Source: Sphingopyxis macrogoltabida (GTDB lineage: Bacteria > Pseudomonadota > Alphaproteobacteria > Sphingomonadales > Sphingomonadaceae). From it: 64,000 nt of DNA. Shown piece by piece: positions 41,903 to 50,052 of the stretch (its first letter is position 1; each line of letters opens with the position of its first letter). The stretch is taken from the NCBI RefSeq assembly GCF_001314325.1, contig NZ_CP009429.1, positions 1,488,501-1,552,500 on the forward strand, written 5' to 3'. Below the pieces are notes generated by a model that had not been told where the DNA came from, did not search any database, and worked only from the letters and a program-made list of their open reading frames with translations. The position numbers and the translations under genes were made by a program.

Positions 41903-41908
41903 TGTCAT
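41891..41908 (+). promoter_or_regulatory. Pho-box-like repeat upstream of btaA
   Basis: CTGTCGC-CGGT-TTGTCAT matches the PhoB consensus (two CTGTCAT with a 4-nt spacer) at 11 of 14 positions and lies 77-94 nt before the btaA start. Betaine lipids are made under phosphate limitation in alphaproteobacteria, so a PhoB site would make sense. It overlaps the 3' arm of a terminator hairpin, so a chance match is possible. Confidence 0.35.
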
Positions 41909-41984
41909 CGAAACGACGCTGAAAACGCATGAATGTCTGCCATGATCGACCCCGGATCCACCTTTCTCCGGGAGACCGTGAATC

Positions 41985-43205
41985 ATGGCCAGGCAGCCCA
42001 ACCGCAAGATCGCCGCGGCGGTCGTCCGGGAAGACGCAGAGCAGAAACAGCGCCTGCTCGATCGCGCTTTCGCTCTCGCCTTCAAGGGGCTGGTCTATGC
42101 CCAGATATGGGAAGATCCCGTCGTCGACATGGAAGCGCTGGCGATTGAGCCGGGCAACCGGATCGCGACGATCGCGAGCGGCGGGTGCAACGTCTTTTCC
42201 TATCTGGTCGGCGATCCGGCAGAGATCGTCGCGGTCGACCTCAACACTGCGCATGTCGCGCTGAATCACCTGAAACGCGTGGCGATCCAGCGGTTGCCCG
42301 ACTACAACAGCTTCCGCCGCTTCTTTGTCGATGCCGACAGCGCCGCCAACATCGCCGACTATCGTGCCTTTGTTCGCCCGCATCTCGATGAGGTCAGCCG
42401 GCGCTATTGGGAGGGGCGCGACCTTGTCGGTCGCCGCCGGATCAACGGCTTTGCGCACGGGCTTTACAAGCGCGGCCTGCTCGGCAATTTCATCGGGGTC
42501 GCGCATCTGGTGGCGCGGATGCACCGCATCGATTTGCGCCAGTTCCTCGAAGCGAAGACGATCGAGGAACAGCGGACGATCTTCGACACGAAGCTGGCGC
42601 CGTTTTTCGACCGCAAGTTCATTCGCTGGATCACCGACCAGCGCTCGTCGCTCTTCGGACTCGGTATTCCGCCGGCCCAATATGACGCACTTGCGGACGG
42701 CAAGCCGATGGCGGACGTGTTGCGCGCCCGACTGGAAAAGCTCGCCTGCGACTTTCCGCTCGAAGAGAATTATTTTGCCTGGCAGGCGTTCGGACGGCGT
42801 TACGGCAGGGGCATCAAGGCACCATTGCCGCCCTATTTGCAGGCGGAAAACCACGCAGTGGTCAGGGATCGCGCTGCGCGGGTGACGATGCTGCATGCGA
42901 ATATGACCGACATGCTCGCCGCGGCCGACGCAGCGAGTTTCGACCGTTATGTGTTTCTCGACGCGCAGGACTGGATGAACGACGTGCAGCTGACCGCATT
43001 GTGGGCCGAGGTTAGCCGCACCGCACGGCCCGGCGCCCGCGTGCTGTTTCGCACGGCCGCCGAACCGAGCTTGCTGCCGGGGCGCTTGCCAGAGGCGCTG
43101 CTCGACCGCTGGGAATATCGCGACGAGGCGTCACGGGACTATACCCGCCGCGATCGTTCGGCCATTTATGGCGGCGTACATCTCTATGTTCTGAAGGCCG
43201 CATGA
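41985..43205 (+). CDS. btaA: S-adenosylmethionine:diacylglycerol 3-amino-3-carboxypropyltransferase
   Basis: First enzyme of betaine lipid (diacylglyceryl-trimethylhomoserine) synthesis; it moves the aminocarboxypropyl group of SAM to diacylglycerol. The 406-residue DUF3419 protein shows YAQIWEDPVVDMEAL near residue 38, the SAM-binding ATIASGGCNVFSYL and EIVAVDLNTAHVAL, and in the C-terminal half DRYVFLDAQDWMND. It is coupled by an ATGA overlap to the methyltransferase btaB, the known bacterial partner. Confidence 0.92.
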   Translation: MARQPNRKIAAAVVREDAEQKQRLLDRAFALAFKGLVYAQIWEDPVVDMEALAIEPGNRIATIASGGCNVFSYLVGDPAEIVAVDLNTAHVALNHLKRVAIQRLPDYNSFRRFFVDADSAANIADYRAFVRPHLDEVSRRYWEGRDLVGRRRINGFAHGLYKRGLLGNFIGVAHLVARMHRIDLRQFLEAKTIEEQRTIFDTKLAPFFDRKFIRWITDQRSSLFGLGIPPAQYDALADGKPMADVLRARLEKLACDFPLEENYFAWQAFGRRYGRGIKAPLPPYLQAENHAVVRDRAARVTMLHANMTDMLAAADAASFDRYVFLDAQDWMNDVQLTALWAEVSRTARPGARVLFRTAAEPSLLPGRLPEALLDRWEYRDEASRDYTRRDRSAIYGGVHLYVLKAA

Positions 43206-43855
43206 CGATGAGCGACGCGCATGGGAAATTGATGGACGGTATCTATCGCTACCAGCGGCATTTCTATGATTTCACGCGAAAATATTTCCTTCTCGGCCGC
43301 GACGAGATGATTGCGGGCCTCGCGCCGCCGCCGGGCGGCGCGGTGCTCGAAATCGGTTGCGGCACCGGCCGTAATCTCGTGCTCGCGGGCCGCGCCTGGC
43401 CCGAGGCGCAGTTGTTCGGTGTCGATATCTCGGCCGCCATGCTGGACACGGCGCGTGCCGCGATGGCGAAAGCGGGGCTGGACGGGCGCGCCGTGCTGGC
43501 GGAAGGCGATGCGCGCGATTTCGACCCCGCCGCCCTGTTCGGCCGTGAGACCTTCGATCGCATCTTCATCAGCTATGCGCTGTCGATGATTCCCGACTGG
43601 GCCACGGCGCTTGCGCATGCGGCGCGATATCTCGCGCCGGGCGGACGGATAGAGATTGTCGATTTCGGCCAGCAGGACCGGCTGCCGACATTGTGGAAGC
43701 GCGCCTTTTTCGGCTGGCTCGCCCATTTTCACGTCGTTCCGCGCGCCGATCTGGCGCGCGTCATCGCGGGGCTCGCCCGCGAAACCGGGATGGCCGGTCA
43801 TTGCCGCAGCATGGCGCGAGGCTATGCGATCCGCGGCGGTCTCGCGCGCGGCTGA
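43202..43855 (+). CDS. btaB: Diacylglyceryl-homoserine N-methyltransferase
   Basis: A 217-residue class I methyltransferase expected to add three methyl groups to the homoserine lipid. The SAM motif VLEIGCGTGRNLVLAG lies near residue 47, with FGVDISAAMLDTAR, AEGDARDFD and FISYALSMIPDW following. N-terminal MDGIYRYQRHFYDFTRKYFLLGRD is typical of BtaB. The function rests on overlap with btaA; alone it would be an unassigned methyltransferase. Confidence 0.9.
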   Translation: MTMSDAHGKLMDGIYRYQRHFYDFTRKYFLLGRDEMIAGLAPPPGGAVLEIGCGTGRNLVLAGRAWPEAQLFGVDISAAMLDTARAAMAKAGLDGRAVLAEGDARDFDPAALFGRETFDRIFISYALSMIPDWATALAHAARYLAPGGRIEIVDFGQQDRLPTLWKRAFFGWLAHFHVVPRADLARVIAGLARETGMAGHCRSMARGYAIRGGLARG

Positions 43856-43891
43856 TTTGCTGCTATGCTTCCCTAAACTGGGGAGCGGTGG

Positions 43892-44491
43892 ATGGGCGAG
43901 GCAATCGAACGGGCAACGGCAGCGCAGCTTGACGATGTCGAGGCGACGCTGGCGCTCGCTTTCCAGACCGATCCGGCGCTGTCGTGGATATTGCCCGATC
44001 CCGGACATCGTGCACGCGCGCTTCGCGGGCTTTTCCATGTGCTTGTTCCCGCCGACTTTCGTGCGGGCACCGTGCTTCGCTCGGCGGGGAACGAGGCTGC
44101 GGCGCTATGGCCTGCGCCGGGGCAGGCGCATGGCGGTACGATCGAGTTTCTGCGCACGGTGATCCCGCTTGTCGCGACCTTTGGCACCGCGCTGCCGCGC
44201 GGGCTGAAAGTGCAGGGCGGCATCGACGCCCACCGCCCGGCTGGGCGCTTCTGGTATCTTCACTATGTCGGCGTGCGCCCTGAATATCAGGGCAAGGGCC
44301 ATGGCGGGCGGATCATCCGCACGCAGACAGCGGCGGCAGACCGCGAGGGGCTGTCTTGCTGGCTGGAAACCGCGACGGCAGAGAATGTGCCGCTATACGA
44401 GCGGCTGGGCTTTGTTACGCAGGTCGAGTGGGACGTACCGGGCGGCGGACCGCATTTCTGGGGAATGATGCGGTCGGCGCGTGGAGCCTAG
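43892..44491 (+). CDS. GNAT family N-acetyltransferase
   Basis: A 199-residue acetyltransferase. The acetyl-CoA-binding motif is VGVRPEYQGKGHGGRI (RxxxGxG type), with WLETATAENVPLYERLGF near the C-terminus. The substrate is unknown. It is 36 nt after btaB, and a role in the lipid pathway is not indicated. The stop shares CTAG (44488-44491) with the convergent small membrane protein gene. Confidence 0.88.
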   Translation: MGEAIERATAAQLDDVEATLALAFQTDPALSWILPDPGHRARALRGLFHVLVPADFRAGTVLRSAGNEAAALWPAPGQAHGGTIEFLRTVIPLVATFGTALPRGLKVQGGIDAHRPAGRFWYLHYVGVRPEYQGKGHGGRIIRTQTAAADREGLSCWLETATAENVPLYERLGFVTQVEWDVPGGGPHFWGMMRSARGA

Positions 44492-44655
44492 ATCAACGAT
44501 TGAAGCAGGTAGCCCGCGACCAGACCCAGCACGACTGCGAGCAGAGCCAAGCATCCGATTTGCAGCCAGCGGTGCTTTTGCAATCCCCGATCGACCGCTC
44601 CAATCATGAAAAAATCGGCAATAGCTCCAAAAGCAGCCGACAGGATTTCGCCCAT
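44488..44655 (-). CDS. 55-residue single-pass membrane protein
   Basis: A 55-codon frame from ATG 44655 to TAG 44488. The N-terminal half (MGEILSAAFGAIADFFMIG) is an amphipathic or weakly hydrophobic helix, followed by VDRGLQKHRW and a clear membrane helix from about residue 32 to 53 (IGCLALLAVVLGLVAGYLL). It starts 13 nt after the nitroreductase stop with AGCAAGG upstream, and its stop falls in the shared CTAG used by other convergent genes here. I do not recognise a family. The fit to the neighbouring gene borders argues it is real. Confidence 0.6.
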   Translation of the reverse strand: MGEILSAAFGAIADFFMIGAVDRGLQKHRWLQIGCLALLAVVLGLVAGYLLQSLI

Positions 44656-44668
44656 GGGCCTTGCTCTG

Positions 44669-45358
44669 TCAGTCGTCGAATCCGACGAAGCGTACCGCCT
44701 CGTCGACGCGCTTGCGGTTCGATACGACGGCGTTCGCCGGGAAATCCTCTGCAGGCCAGCCCATCGCGACGCAGATCATGATAACCTGATCGTCGGCGAT
44801 GCCGGCATGTTCGCGCACCACCGGGCTTTGCATAATGCCCTGGCTGTTGATGACGCAGCCGAGGCCGCGCGACCAGGCGGCGTTGACGAGCGCGTTGGTC
44901 ACCGCGCCGCAATCGAACGGCGCGATATCGCTGCCCAGCAGCACACGGTCGTAGGTGACGACGATGCTGACCGGCGCGTCGAACTGGCGAAAACCGCGCA
45001 AGACCCAGTCCTGCCGGGCATCCTTGTCTTCGCGTGCGATACCCATCGCGCCGAACAATTGCTTGGCGATCTCGATCTGGCGGGCGCGGTGGTCGTCGGC
45101 GATGCCGTCGAAGCGGCGGAATTCGCGGCTGTCGGGGATACCGGCCAGAATGCCGTCGGTGTTGCCTTTGCGGATCGCGTCGAGCGGCGCGCCGGTGACG
45201 ACCGCGAAATTCCAGCACTGATTGTTGAACGAGGAGGGCGCGCGCATCGCGACCTCGATCACCTCGGCGATCAGCGATTTCGGAACAGGCTTGTCGAGGA
45301 AGCCGCGGATCGAGCGGCGTCCCTTTACGACCTCGTCAAAGCCCGGCGTGCCGGTCAC
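44669..45358 (-). CDS. Nitroreductase family FMN oxidoreductase
   Basis: A 229-residue flavoprotein. The N-terminal [13 protein letters not shown] binds FMN phosphate, [17 protein letters not shown] follows, and the C-terminal [16 protein letters not shown] is typical. The GTG start at 45358 overlaps the hemA stop (GTGA), so it is translated together with 5-aminolevulinate synthase. The substrate is unknown; the ATG-free start is supported by the family N-terminus. Confidence 0.9.
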   Translation of the reverse strand: MTGTPGFDEVVKGRRSIRGFLDKPVPKSLIAEVIEVAMRAPSSFNNQCWNFAVVTGAPLDAIRKGNTDGILAGIPDSREFRRFDGIADDHRARQIEIAKQLFGAMGIAREDKDARQDWVLRGFRQFDAPVSIVVTYDRVLLGSDIAPFDCGAVTNALVNAAWSRGLGCVINSQGIMQSPVVREHAGIADDQVIMICVAMGWPAEDFPANAVVSNRKRVDEAVRFVGFDD

Positions 45359-46569
45359 GCCGCCTTGCGCAGTTCCAGCCGGTCCCAGATTTCGACGAGC
45401 GCTTGCGTCAGTTCGCGCATCATCGCCTCGTCGTGCGCCGGGCCGGGCGTGAAGCGCAGGCGTTCGGTGCCGCGCGGCACGGTCGGGAAATTGATCGGCT
45501 GCACATAGACACCATATTCGGCGAGCAGGATGTCGCTGATCTTCTTCGCACGCACCGGATCGCCGACCATCAGCGGGACGATATGCGTCGTCGAATCCAT
45601 CACCGGCAGCCCGGCATCGCGGAAGCTCTGCTTGAGATAAGCGGCGGCTTCCTGTTGCGCCTCGCGCTCGACGCTCGATGCCTTGAGATGCCGCACACTG
45701 GCGAGCACCCCGGCGACGAGCACCGGCGACAGGCTGGTCGTGAAGATGAAGCCCGGCGCGTAGGAGCGGATCACGTCGATGATATTTTTGTCGGCAGCGA
45801 TATAGCCGCCCATGACGCCGAACGCCTTGCCCAGCGTGCCTTCGATGATCGTCACGCGGTGCGCGGCTTCGTCGCGGTCGGTGATGCCGCCGCCGCGCGG
45901 GCCGTACATGCCGACGGCATGGACTTCGTCGCAATAGGTCAGGGCGTTATATTTTTCGGCAAGGTCGCAGATCGCGTGGATCGGCGCAACATCGCCGTCC
46001 ATCGAATAGACGCTTTCGAAAGCGATCAGCTTCGCGGCTTCGGGGTCGTCCTGCGCCATCAGCTCTTCGAGATGGGCGAGGTCGTTGTGGCGCCAGACGC
46101 GCTTTTCGCAGCCCGAGTTGCGAATGCCCGCAATCATCGAGGCGTGGTTGAGTTCGTCCGAATAAATGATGCAGTTCGGTAGCAGCTTGCCGAGCGTGCC
46201 GAGCGTCGCTTCGTTCGAGATATAGCCCGAGGTGAACAGCAGCGCGCCTTCCTTGCTGTGCAAATCGGCGAGTTCGGCCTCGAGGTCGATATGATAATGG
46301 GTGTTGCCGCCGATGTTGCGGGTGCCGCCCGAACCGGCGCCGACATCGTGCAGCGCCTCTTCCATCGCGGCGACGACCTTCGGGTGCTGGCCCATCGCGA
46401 GATAGTCGTTCGAGCACCAGACGGTGATCGGCTTCGGACCGTTGTGGCCGGCAAAACAGCGGGCGTTCGGAAAGGCGCCCTTGTTGCGCAATATGTCGAT
46501 GAAGACGCGGTAGCGCCCTTCTTCGTGCAGTCGGTCGATCGCCCGGGCGAAAATATCGTTATAGTTCAC
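45355..46569 (-). CDS. hemA: 5-aminolevulinate synthase
   Basis: PLP enzyme of the Shemin (C4) route, condensing glycine and succinyl-CoA to 5-aminolevulinate, the first step of haem synthesis in alphaproteobacteria. PLP Lys248 lies in [16 protein letters not shown], the same number as in the Rhodobacter enzyme; [21 protein letters not shown] at the N-terminus and [20 protein letters not shown] are family hallmarks. The start is GTG 46569; the open frame upstream to 46752 is not conserved. A GCCGTC...GACGGC stem lies in the 5' leader. Confidence 0.96.
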   Translation of the reverse strand: MNYNDIFARAIDRLHEEGRYRVFIDILRNKGAFPNARCFAGHNGPKPITVWCSNDYLAMGQHPKVVAAMEEALHDVGAGSGGTRNIGGNTHYHIDLEAELADLHSKEGALLFTSGYISNEATLGTLGKLLPNCIIYSDELNHASMIAGIRNSGCEKRVWRHNDLAHLEELMAQDDPEAAKLIAFESVYSMDGDVAPIHAICDLAEKYNALTYCDEVHAVGMYGPRGGGITDRDEAAHRVTIIEGTLGKAFGVMGGYIAADKNIIDVIRSYAPGFIFTTSLSPVLVAGVLASVRHLKASSVEREAQQEAAAYLKQSFRDAGLPVMDSTTHIVPLMVGDPVRAKKISDILLAEYGVYVQPINFPTVPRGTERLRFTPGPAHDEAMMRELTQALVEIWDRLELRKAA

Positions 46570-46684
46570 TACGCAGCCCCGCTTGTCAGCTGGTTGCCGT
46601 CCCCCGCCGACGGCTATTAACAGGCGGGCCAATAACGTCGAATCAGGCGGAAATCCAGTGCGAACGATTCGCAATTCACTCGCT

Positions 46685-46699
46685 CGATCAGAGTGATCG
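46685..46699. promoter_or_regulatory. Palindrome CGATCA-GAG-TGATCG between hemA and the divergent gene
   Basis: A perfect 6-bp palindrome with a 3-bp spacer lies 116 bp upstream of the hemA start and 73 bp upstream of the small secreted protein gene. It does not fit the FNR consensus spacing. It is a candidate operator only. Confidence 0.3.
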
Positions 46700-46771
46700 T
46701 GCGCACCGCGGGTCCGCCGCGATATGGATATGGCAGGGATTGAAGAAGGCATGTCGAAGGAGGTCGCGGAT

Positions 46772-47296
46772 ATGCGGATAGTGAAGGTCTTGATCCTGTC
46801 GGTGGCGGTGTCGGCAAGCGGGGCTTCGGCGTCGAAGCCCGCGAAGCCGCCGTTCGAGGGGTTATGGATGAGCTGCGAAAGGTGGCAGGGTTCCTCGATC
46901 TGCGCCTACAAGGCACTTGCGCAGCAGGGGACGCGTGTCTGCGGGGTGCAGAGCGACTTTGCGACCAACCGCTATTACGTCCAGCGCTTCGTCGGCACGG
47001 CGCGGGGCAATGTCGTCGAGATCGACAGAATCTGCGGCGATCCCGGCTCGGAAACCGACACCTATTGTGCGGGACAGGCGCCCGCCGACGCTGCCAAGGT
47101 CGGCTGGGGTGCATCGGACAGGCAATTGTCGCTGTGCGAGGGGCGTCTGCAAGCCGGAAAAAAGGGTGAAGCGGCGCATTGCACGCCTGCATCGGCGCGC
47201 GCCGCCATGCCCAAAACCTCGGGTCGCGATGGCGAAGGGCCGGAGGCCGAGGACCGCGCCTGGATGGCGTCCTGCGCGCAGGGCGACGACGGCTAG
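46772..47296 (+). CDS. Small secreted cysteine-containing protein
   Basis: A 174-residue protein with an N-terminal signal peptide ([20 protein letters not shown]). The mature part has about eight cysteines ([46 protein letters not shown] and others) and probably forms disulfides in the periplasm. I do not recognise a family. ATG 46772 is chosen over upstream ATGs because AAGGAGG lies 8 nt before it. The stop shares CTAG with murI. Confidence 0.75.
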   Translation: MRIVKVLILSVAVSASGASASKPAKPPFEGLWMSCERWQGSSICAYKALAQQGTRVCGVQSDFATNRYYVQRFVGTARGNVVEIDRICGDPGSETDTYCAGQAPADAAKVGWGASDRQLSLCEGRLQAGKKGEAAHCTPASARAAMPKTSGRDGEGPEAEDRAWMASCAQGDDG

Positions 47297-48099
47297 ATCG
47301 TCTCGATCCTGTCGATGCCATAGGGCGCCAGCACAGCCAACGGCGGCGGCGGCCGGTCGTCGCTGCGCGTGAAGACCGCGAGGCCGGGCGTTGCCGTCGC
47401 CGGCCAGTCCTGCCCGTCGGTCAGATAGGCGATCCGGCGCGCGATACCGGCGGCGCCGTCGATCAGCCGGACGCCGGGACCGGTGGCTGCCTGCAGCTCG
47501 TCTTCGAGCAGGGGGAAATGGGTGCATGCGAGGACGATCACGTCCATCGCGTCGCCGCCCGGCTGGTCGCGCAGGCCCGAGATGGCACGATCTATCGCAG
47601 GCCAGTTCGGTCCCTGACCGCGGAGTTTCGCCTCGGCCGCGGTGACGAGGCCGGGGCTGCCGTGACGGAGCACGGTCTTGCCGTCCGCGAAACGCGCCGA
47701 AAGGTCATCGACATAGGGCTGGCGCACGGTCGCCTCGGTTCCGAGAACCCCGATCACCCCGCTCTTCGTCATCTCTGCCGCAGGTTTGATCGCCGGGACA
47801 GTGCCGACGATCGGCAGGTCGAGCGCGGCACGGACGTGCGCAAGAGCAATCGTCGAGGCGGTGTTGCATGCGATCACCGCGAGCCGCGGCTGGTAGCGTT
47901 CGACGAGCCGGCCGAGCAGCGCGGGAACGCGCGCCGCCAGTTCGGCCTCGCTTTTCTGGCCATAGGGCAGCCCGGCATAGTCGGCGGCGTAGACGATCGG
48001 CGCGGTGGGCAGCAGCGCGCGCGTCGGCCCCAGGACGGTGAGCCCGCCGAGGCCGCTGTCGAAAAAGAGGATGGGGGCGTCGCGGGACGGGGATGACAT
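47293..48099 (-). CDS. murI: Glutamate racemase
   Basis: Makes D-glutamate for peptidoglycan. The N-terminal FFDSGLGGLTV and the two catalytic cysteines in VIACNTAST and VLACTHFPLLED are all present in the 268-residue protein. The start is placed at ATG 48099, 19 codons after the longest possible start at 48156, because family N-termini begin just before the FDSGLGG strand. Confidence 0.93.
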   Translation of the reverse strand: MSSPSRDAPILFFDSGLGGLTVLGPTRALLPTAPIVYAADYAGLPYGQKSEAELAARVPALLGRLVERYQPRLAVIACNTASTIALAHVRAALDLPIVGTVPAIKPAAEMTKSGVIGVLGTEATVRQPYVDDLSARFADGKTVLRHGSPGLVTAAEAKLRGQGPNWPAIDRAISGLRDQPGGDAMDVIVLACTHFPLLEDELQAATGPGVRLIDGAAGIARRIAYLTDGQDWPATATPGLAVFTRSDDRPPPPLAVLAPYGIDRIETI

Positions 48100-48235
48100 G
48101 GGCAGGGGCGTAGCAGGTGGCCGGGCTGTGCTCAATCCGCTGGCGAGTTTGTCCATTATGGAAAATGACGCACTCGAACCCGTTGATTGAACCGCTCAAC
48201 ATCGCCACAGTGGCGCCGATGGAGCGGGGAGTGTC

Positions 48236-48844
48236 ATGACGATATTTTTGCTGATCGCGCTTGGCTATCTGCTCGGTTCGATCCCCTTTGGCGTCATCCT
48301 GACCCGGCTGTTCGGCGCGGGCGACCTCAGGCAGATCGGATCGGGCAATATCGGCGCGACCAATGTGCTGCGGACCGGGCGCAAGGGGCTGGCGGCGGCG
48401 ACGCTGATCCTCGATGGCGCCAAGGGCGCGGTCGCGGTGCTGCTGGCGCGGCAATTCGTGCCCGAGCTGGCCGAACCGGGCGCGATGCTCGCCGGGGCGG
48501 CCGCGATGATCGGCCATTGCTATCCGGTGTGGCTGAAGTTTCGCGGCGGCAAGGGGGTCGCGACATTGCTCGGCCTGTCCTTTGCGCTCGCCTGGCCGAT
48601 CGGGCTGGTCTTTGCCGCCGTCTGGCTCGGCACCGTGCTGTTGCTTCGTATCTCGTCGCTCGGCGGCATGGTGGGCGCGGTGTCGGCACCCGTCGCCGCG
48701 CTGGCGTTCGGCTATCCCGCCTATGCCCTTGGCCTCGCCGGTCTCGCGGTGATCGTGTTGTGGCGGCATCGCGAAAATATCGCGCGACTGCGGGCGGGGA
48801 CCGAGCCGCGGGTGGGGTCGAAGAAGCAGGACAGCGCCGCGTGA
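48236..48844 (+). CDS. plsY: Acyl-phosphate:glycerol-3-phosphate acyltransferase
   Basis: Inner-membrane enzyme for the first acylation in phospholipid synthesis. The 202-residue protein has five hydrophobic helices and the three PlsY motifs: GSIPFGVIL, GSGNIGATNVLRTG and KFRGGKGVAT. Its stop overlaps dprA (GTGA), as is usual in alphaproteobacteria. Confidence 0.96.
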   Translation: MTIFLLIALGYLLGSIPFGVILTRLFGAGDLRQIGSGNIGATNVLRTGRKGLAAATLILDGAKGAVAVLLARQFVPELAEPGAMLAGAAAMIGHCYPVWLKFRGGKGVATLLGLSFALAWPIGLVFAAVWLGTVLLLRISSLGGMVGAVSAPVAALAFGYPAYALGLAGLAVIVLWRHRENIARLRAGTEPRVGSKKQDSAA

Positions 48845-49941
48845 CCCCAGCCGAACGGCTGGCGCGGCTGCGGTTGATCCGCACGCCGCATGTCGGACCG
48901 GTAAGCTGGCACCAGCTCATGCAGCGTTTCGGCTCGGGCGAGGCGGCGCTCGATGCGCTTCCCGATCTCGTGCTGCGGGGTGGTGCGGGGAGGCCCCGTA
49001 TCGCGCCCGCCGACGCCGTGCTGCGTGAAATCGATCGTGTCGCGGCGCTTGGCGCGCGTCATATTTTCAGTGACGAGGACGATTATTCGCCGTTGCTGCG
49101 CGAGGTCGAGGGCGCGCCGCCGGTCGTCATCGTGCGCGGCGATGCCGCGATGCTGCGCCGCCCTTGTGTCGCGATCGTCGGCGCGCGCAATGCCTCGGCG
49201 GCGGCGTGCCGCTTCGCGCGCCAGCTTGCGGTGGACCTCGCTGCGCAGGGCGTTACGGTCGTCAGCGGCCTTGCGCGCGGGGTCGACACTGCGGCGCATA
49301 TCGGGGCTCTCGGCGGCTCGACGGCGGGCGTGATCGCGAGCGGGATCGACATTGCCTTCCCGCCCGAAAATGCGGCGTTGCAGGAAAAGATCGCGAGCGA
49401 CCAGTTGCTCGTCGCCGAACAGCCGCCGGGCACCGAACCGCTCGCGCGTCATTTTCCGTCGCGCAATCGCATCATCGCCGGGATGGCGCATGGTACGGTG
49501 GTGATCGAGGCGGCACCGCGTTCGGGATCGCTGATCACTGCGCGCCGCGCCGGCGATTACGGGCGCGAGGTGATGGCGGTGCCCGGTTCGCCGCTCGACC
49601 CCCGCGCGCAGGGTTGCAACCTGCTGATCCGCGAAGGCGCGACGCTGATCCAGAATGTCGACGACGTGATCGAGGCGGTCGGGCCGATCGATACGCGCAT
49701 GGTCCGCGAACCGGTCCGGCCTTTTGCCCTAGCCGCCGGCGCCCTTTCGGCTGCCGCGATCGATGCGGGCGAGGGTGACCGGCGCGATGTCGCCGCGCTG
49801 CTCGGACCGACGCCGGTCGCGATCGACGAACTGGTCCGGCAATCGGGTCAAGCCGCGACGACAGTCCAGCTCGTCCTCCTCGAACTCGAGCTCGCGGGCC
49901 GGATCGAGCGGCATGCGGGCGCGCGGGTTTCGCTGGTGTGA
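48841..49941 (+). CDS. dprA: DNA-processing protein DprA
   Basis: Loads RecA on single-stranded DNA taken up in transformation and is widespread also in non-competent bacteria. The 366-residue protein shows the Rossmann-type VAIVGARNASAAACRFARQL, VVSGLARGVDTAAHIGAL, FPSRNRIIAG and a C-terminal winged-helix (DML1-like) domain from about residue 310. The GTG start at 48841 overlaps plsY. No other competence genes are in the window. Confidence 0.95.
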   Translation: MTPAERLARLRLIRTPHVGPVSWHQLMQRFGSGEAALDALPDLVLRGGAGRPRIAPADAVLREIDRVAALGARHIFSDEDDYSPLLREVEGAPPVVIVRGDAAMLRRPCVAIVGARNASAAACRFARQLAVDLAAQGVTVVSGLARGVDTAAHIGALGGSTAGVIASGIDIAFPPENAALQEKIASDQLLVAEQPPGTEPLARHFPSRNRIIAGMAHGTVVIEAAPRSGSLITARRAGDYGREVMAVPGSPLDPRAQGCNLLIREGATLIQNVDDVIEAVGPIDTRMVREPVRPFALAAGALSAAAIDAGEGDRRDVAALLGPTPVAIDELVRQSGQAATTVQLVLLELELAGRIERHAGARVSLV

Positions 49942-50052
49942 CGGCCGGCACAGCGTCCTAACCCTTGGCAATATAACGATTCGTCCCGGTTCAGCCACGG
50001 TTCAGCGGCCGAGCGACAGGCTGATGATATTGTATCACATGAGGGGAGATTG

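Noticed and set aside
46685-46699. FNR box upstream of hemA
   Set aside because: The palindrome centre gives a 15-bp odd-length site; FNR needs TTGAT-N4-ATCAA with even spacing.
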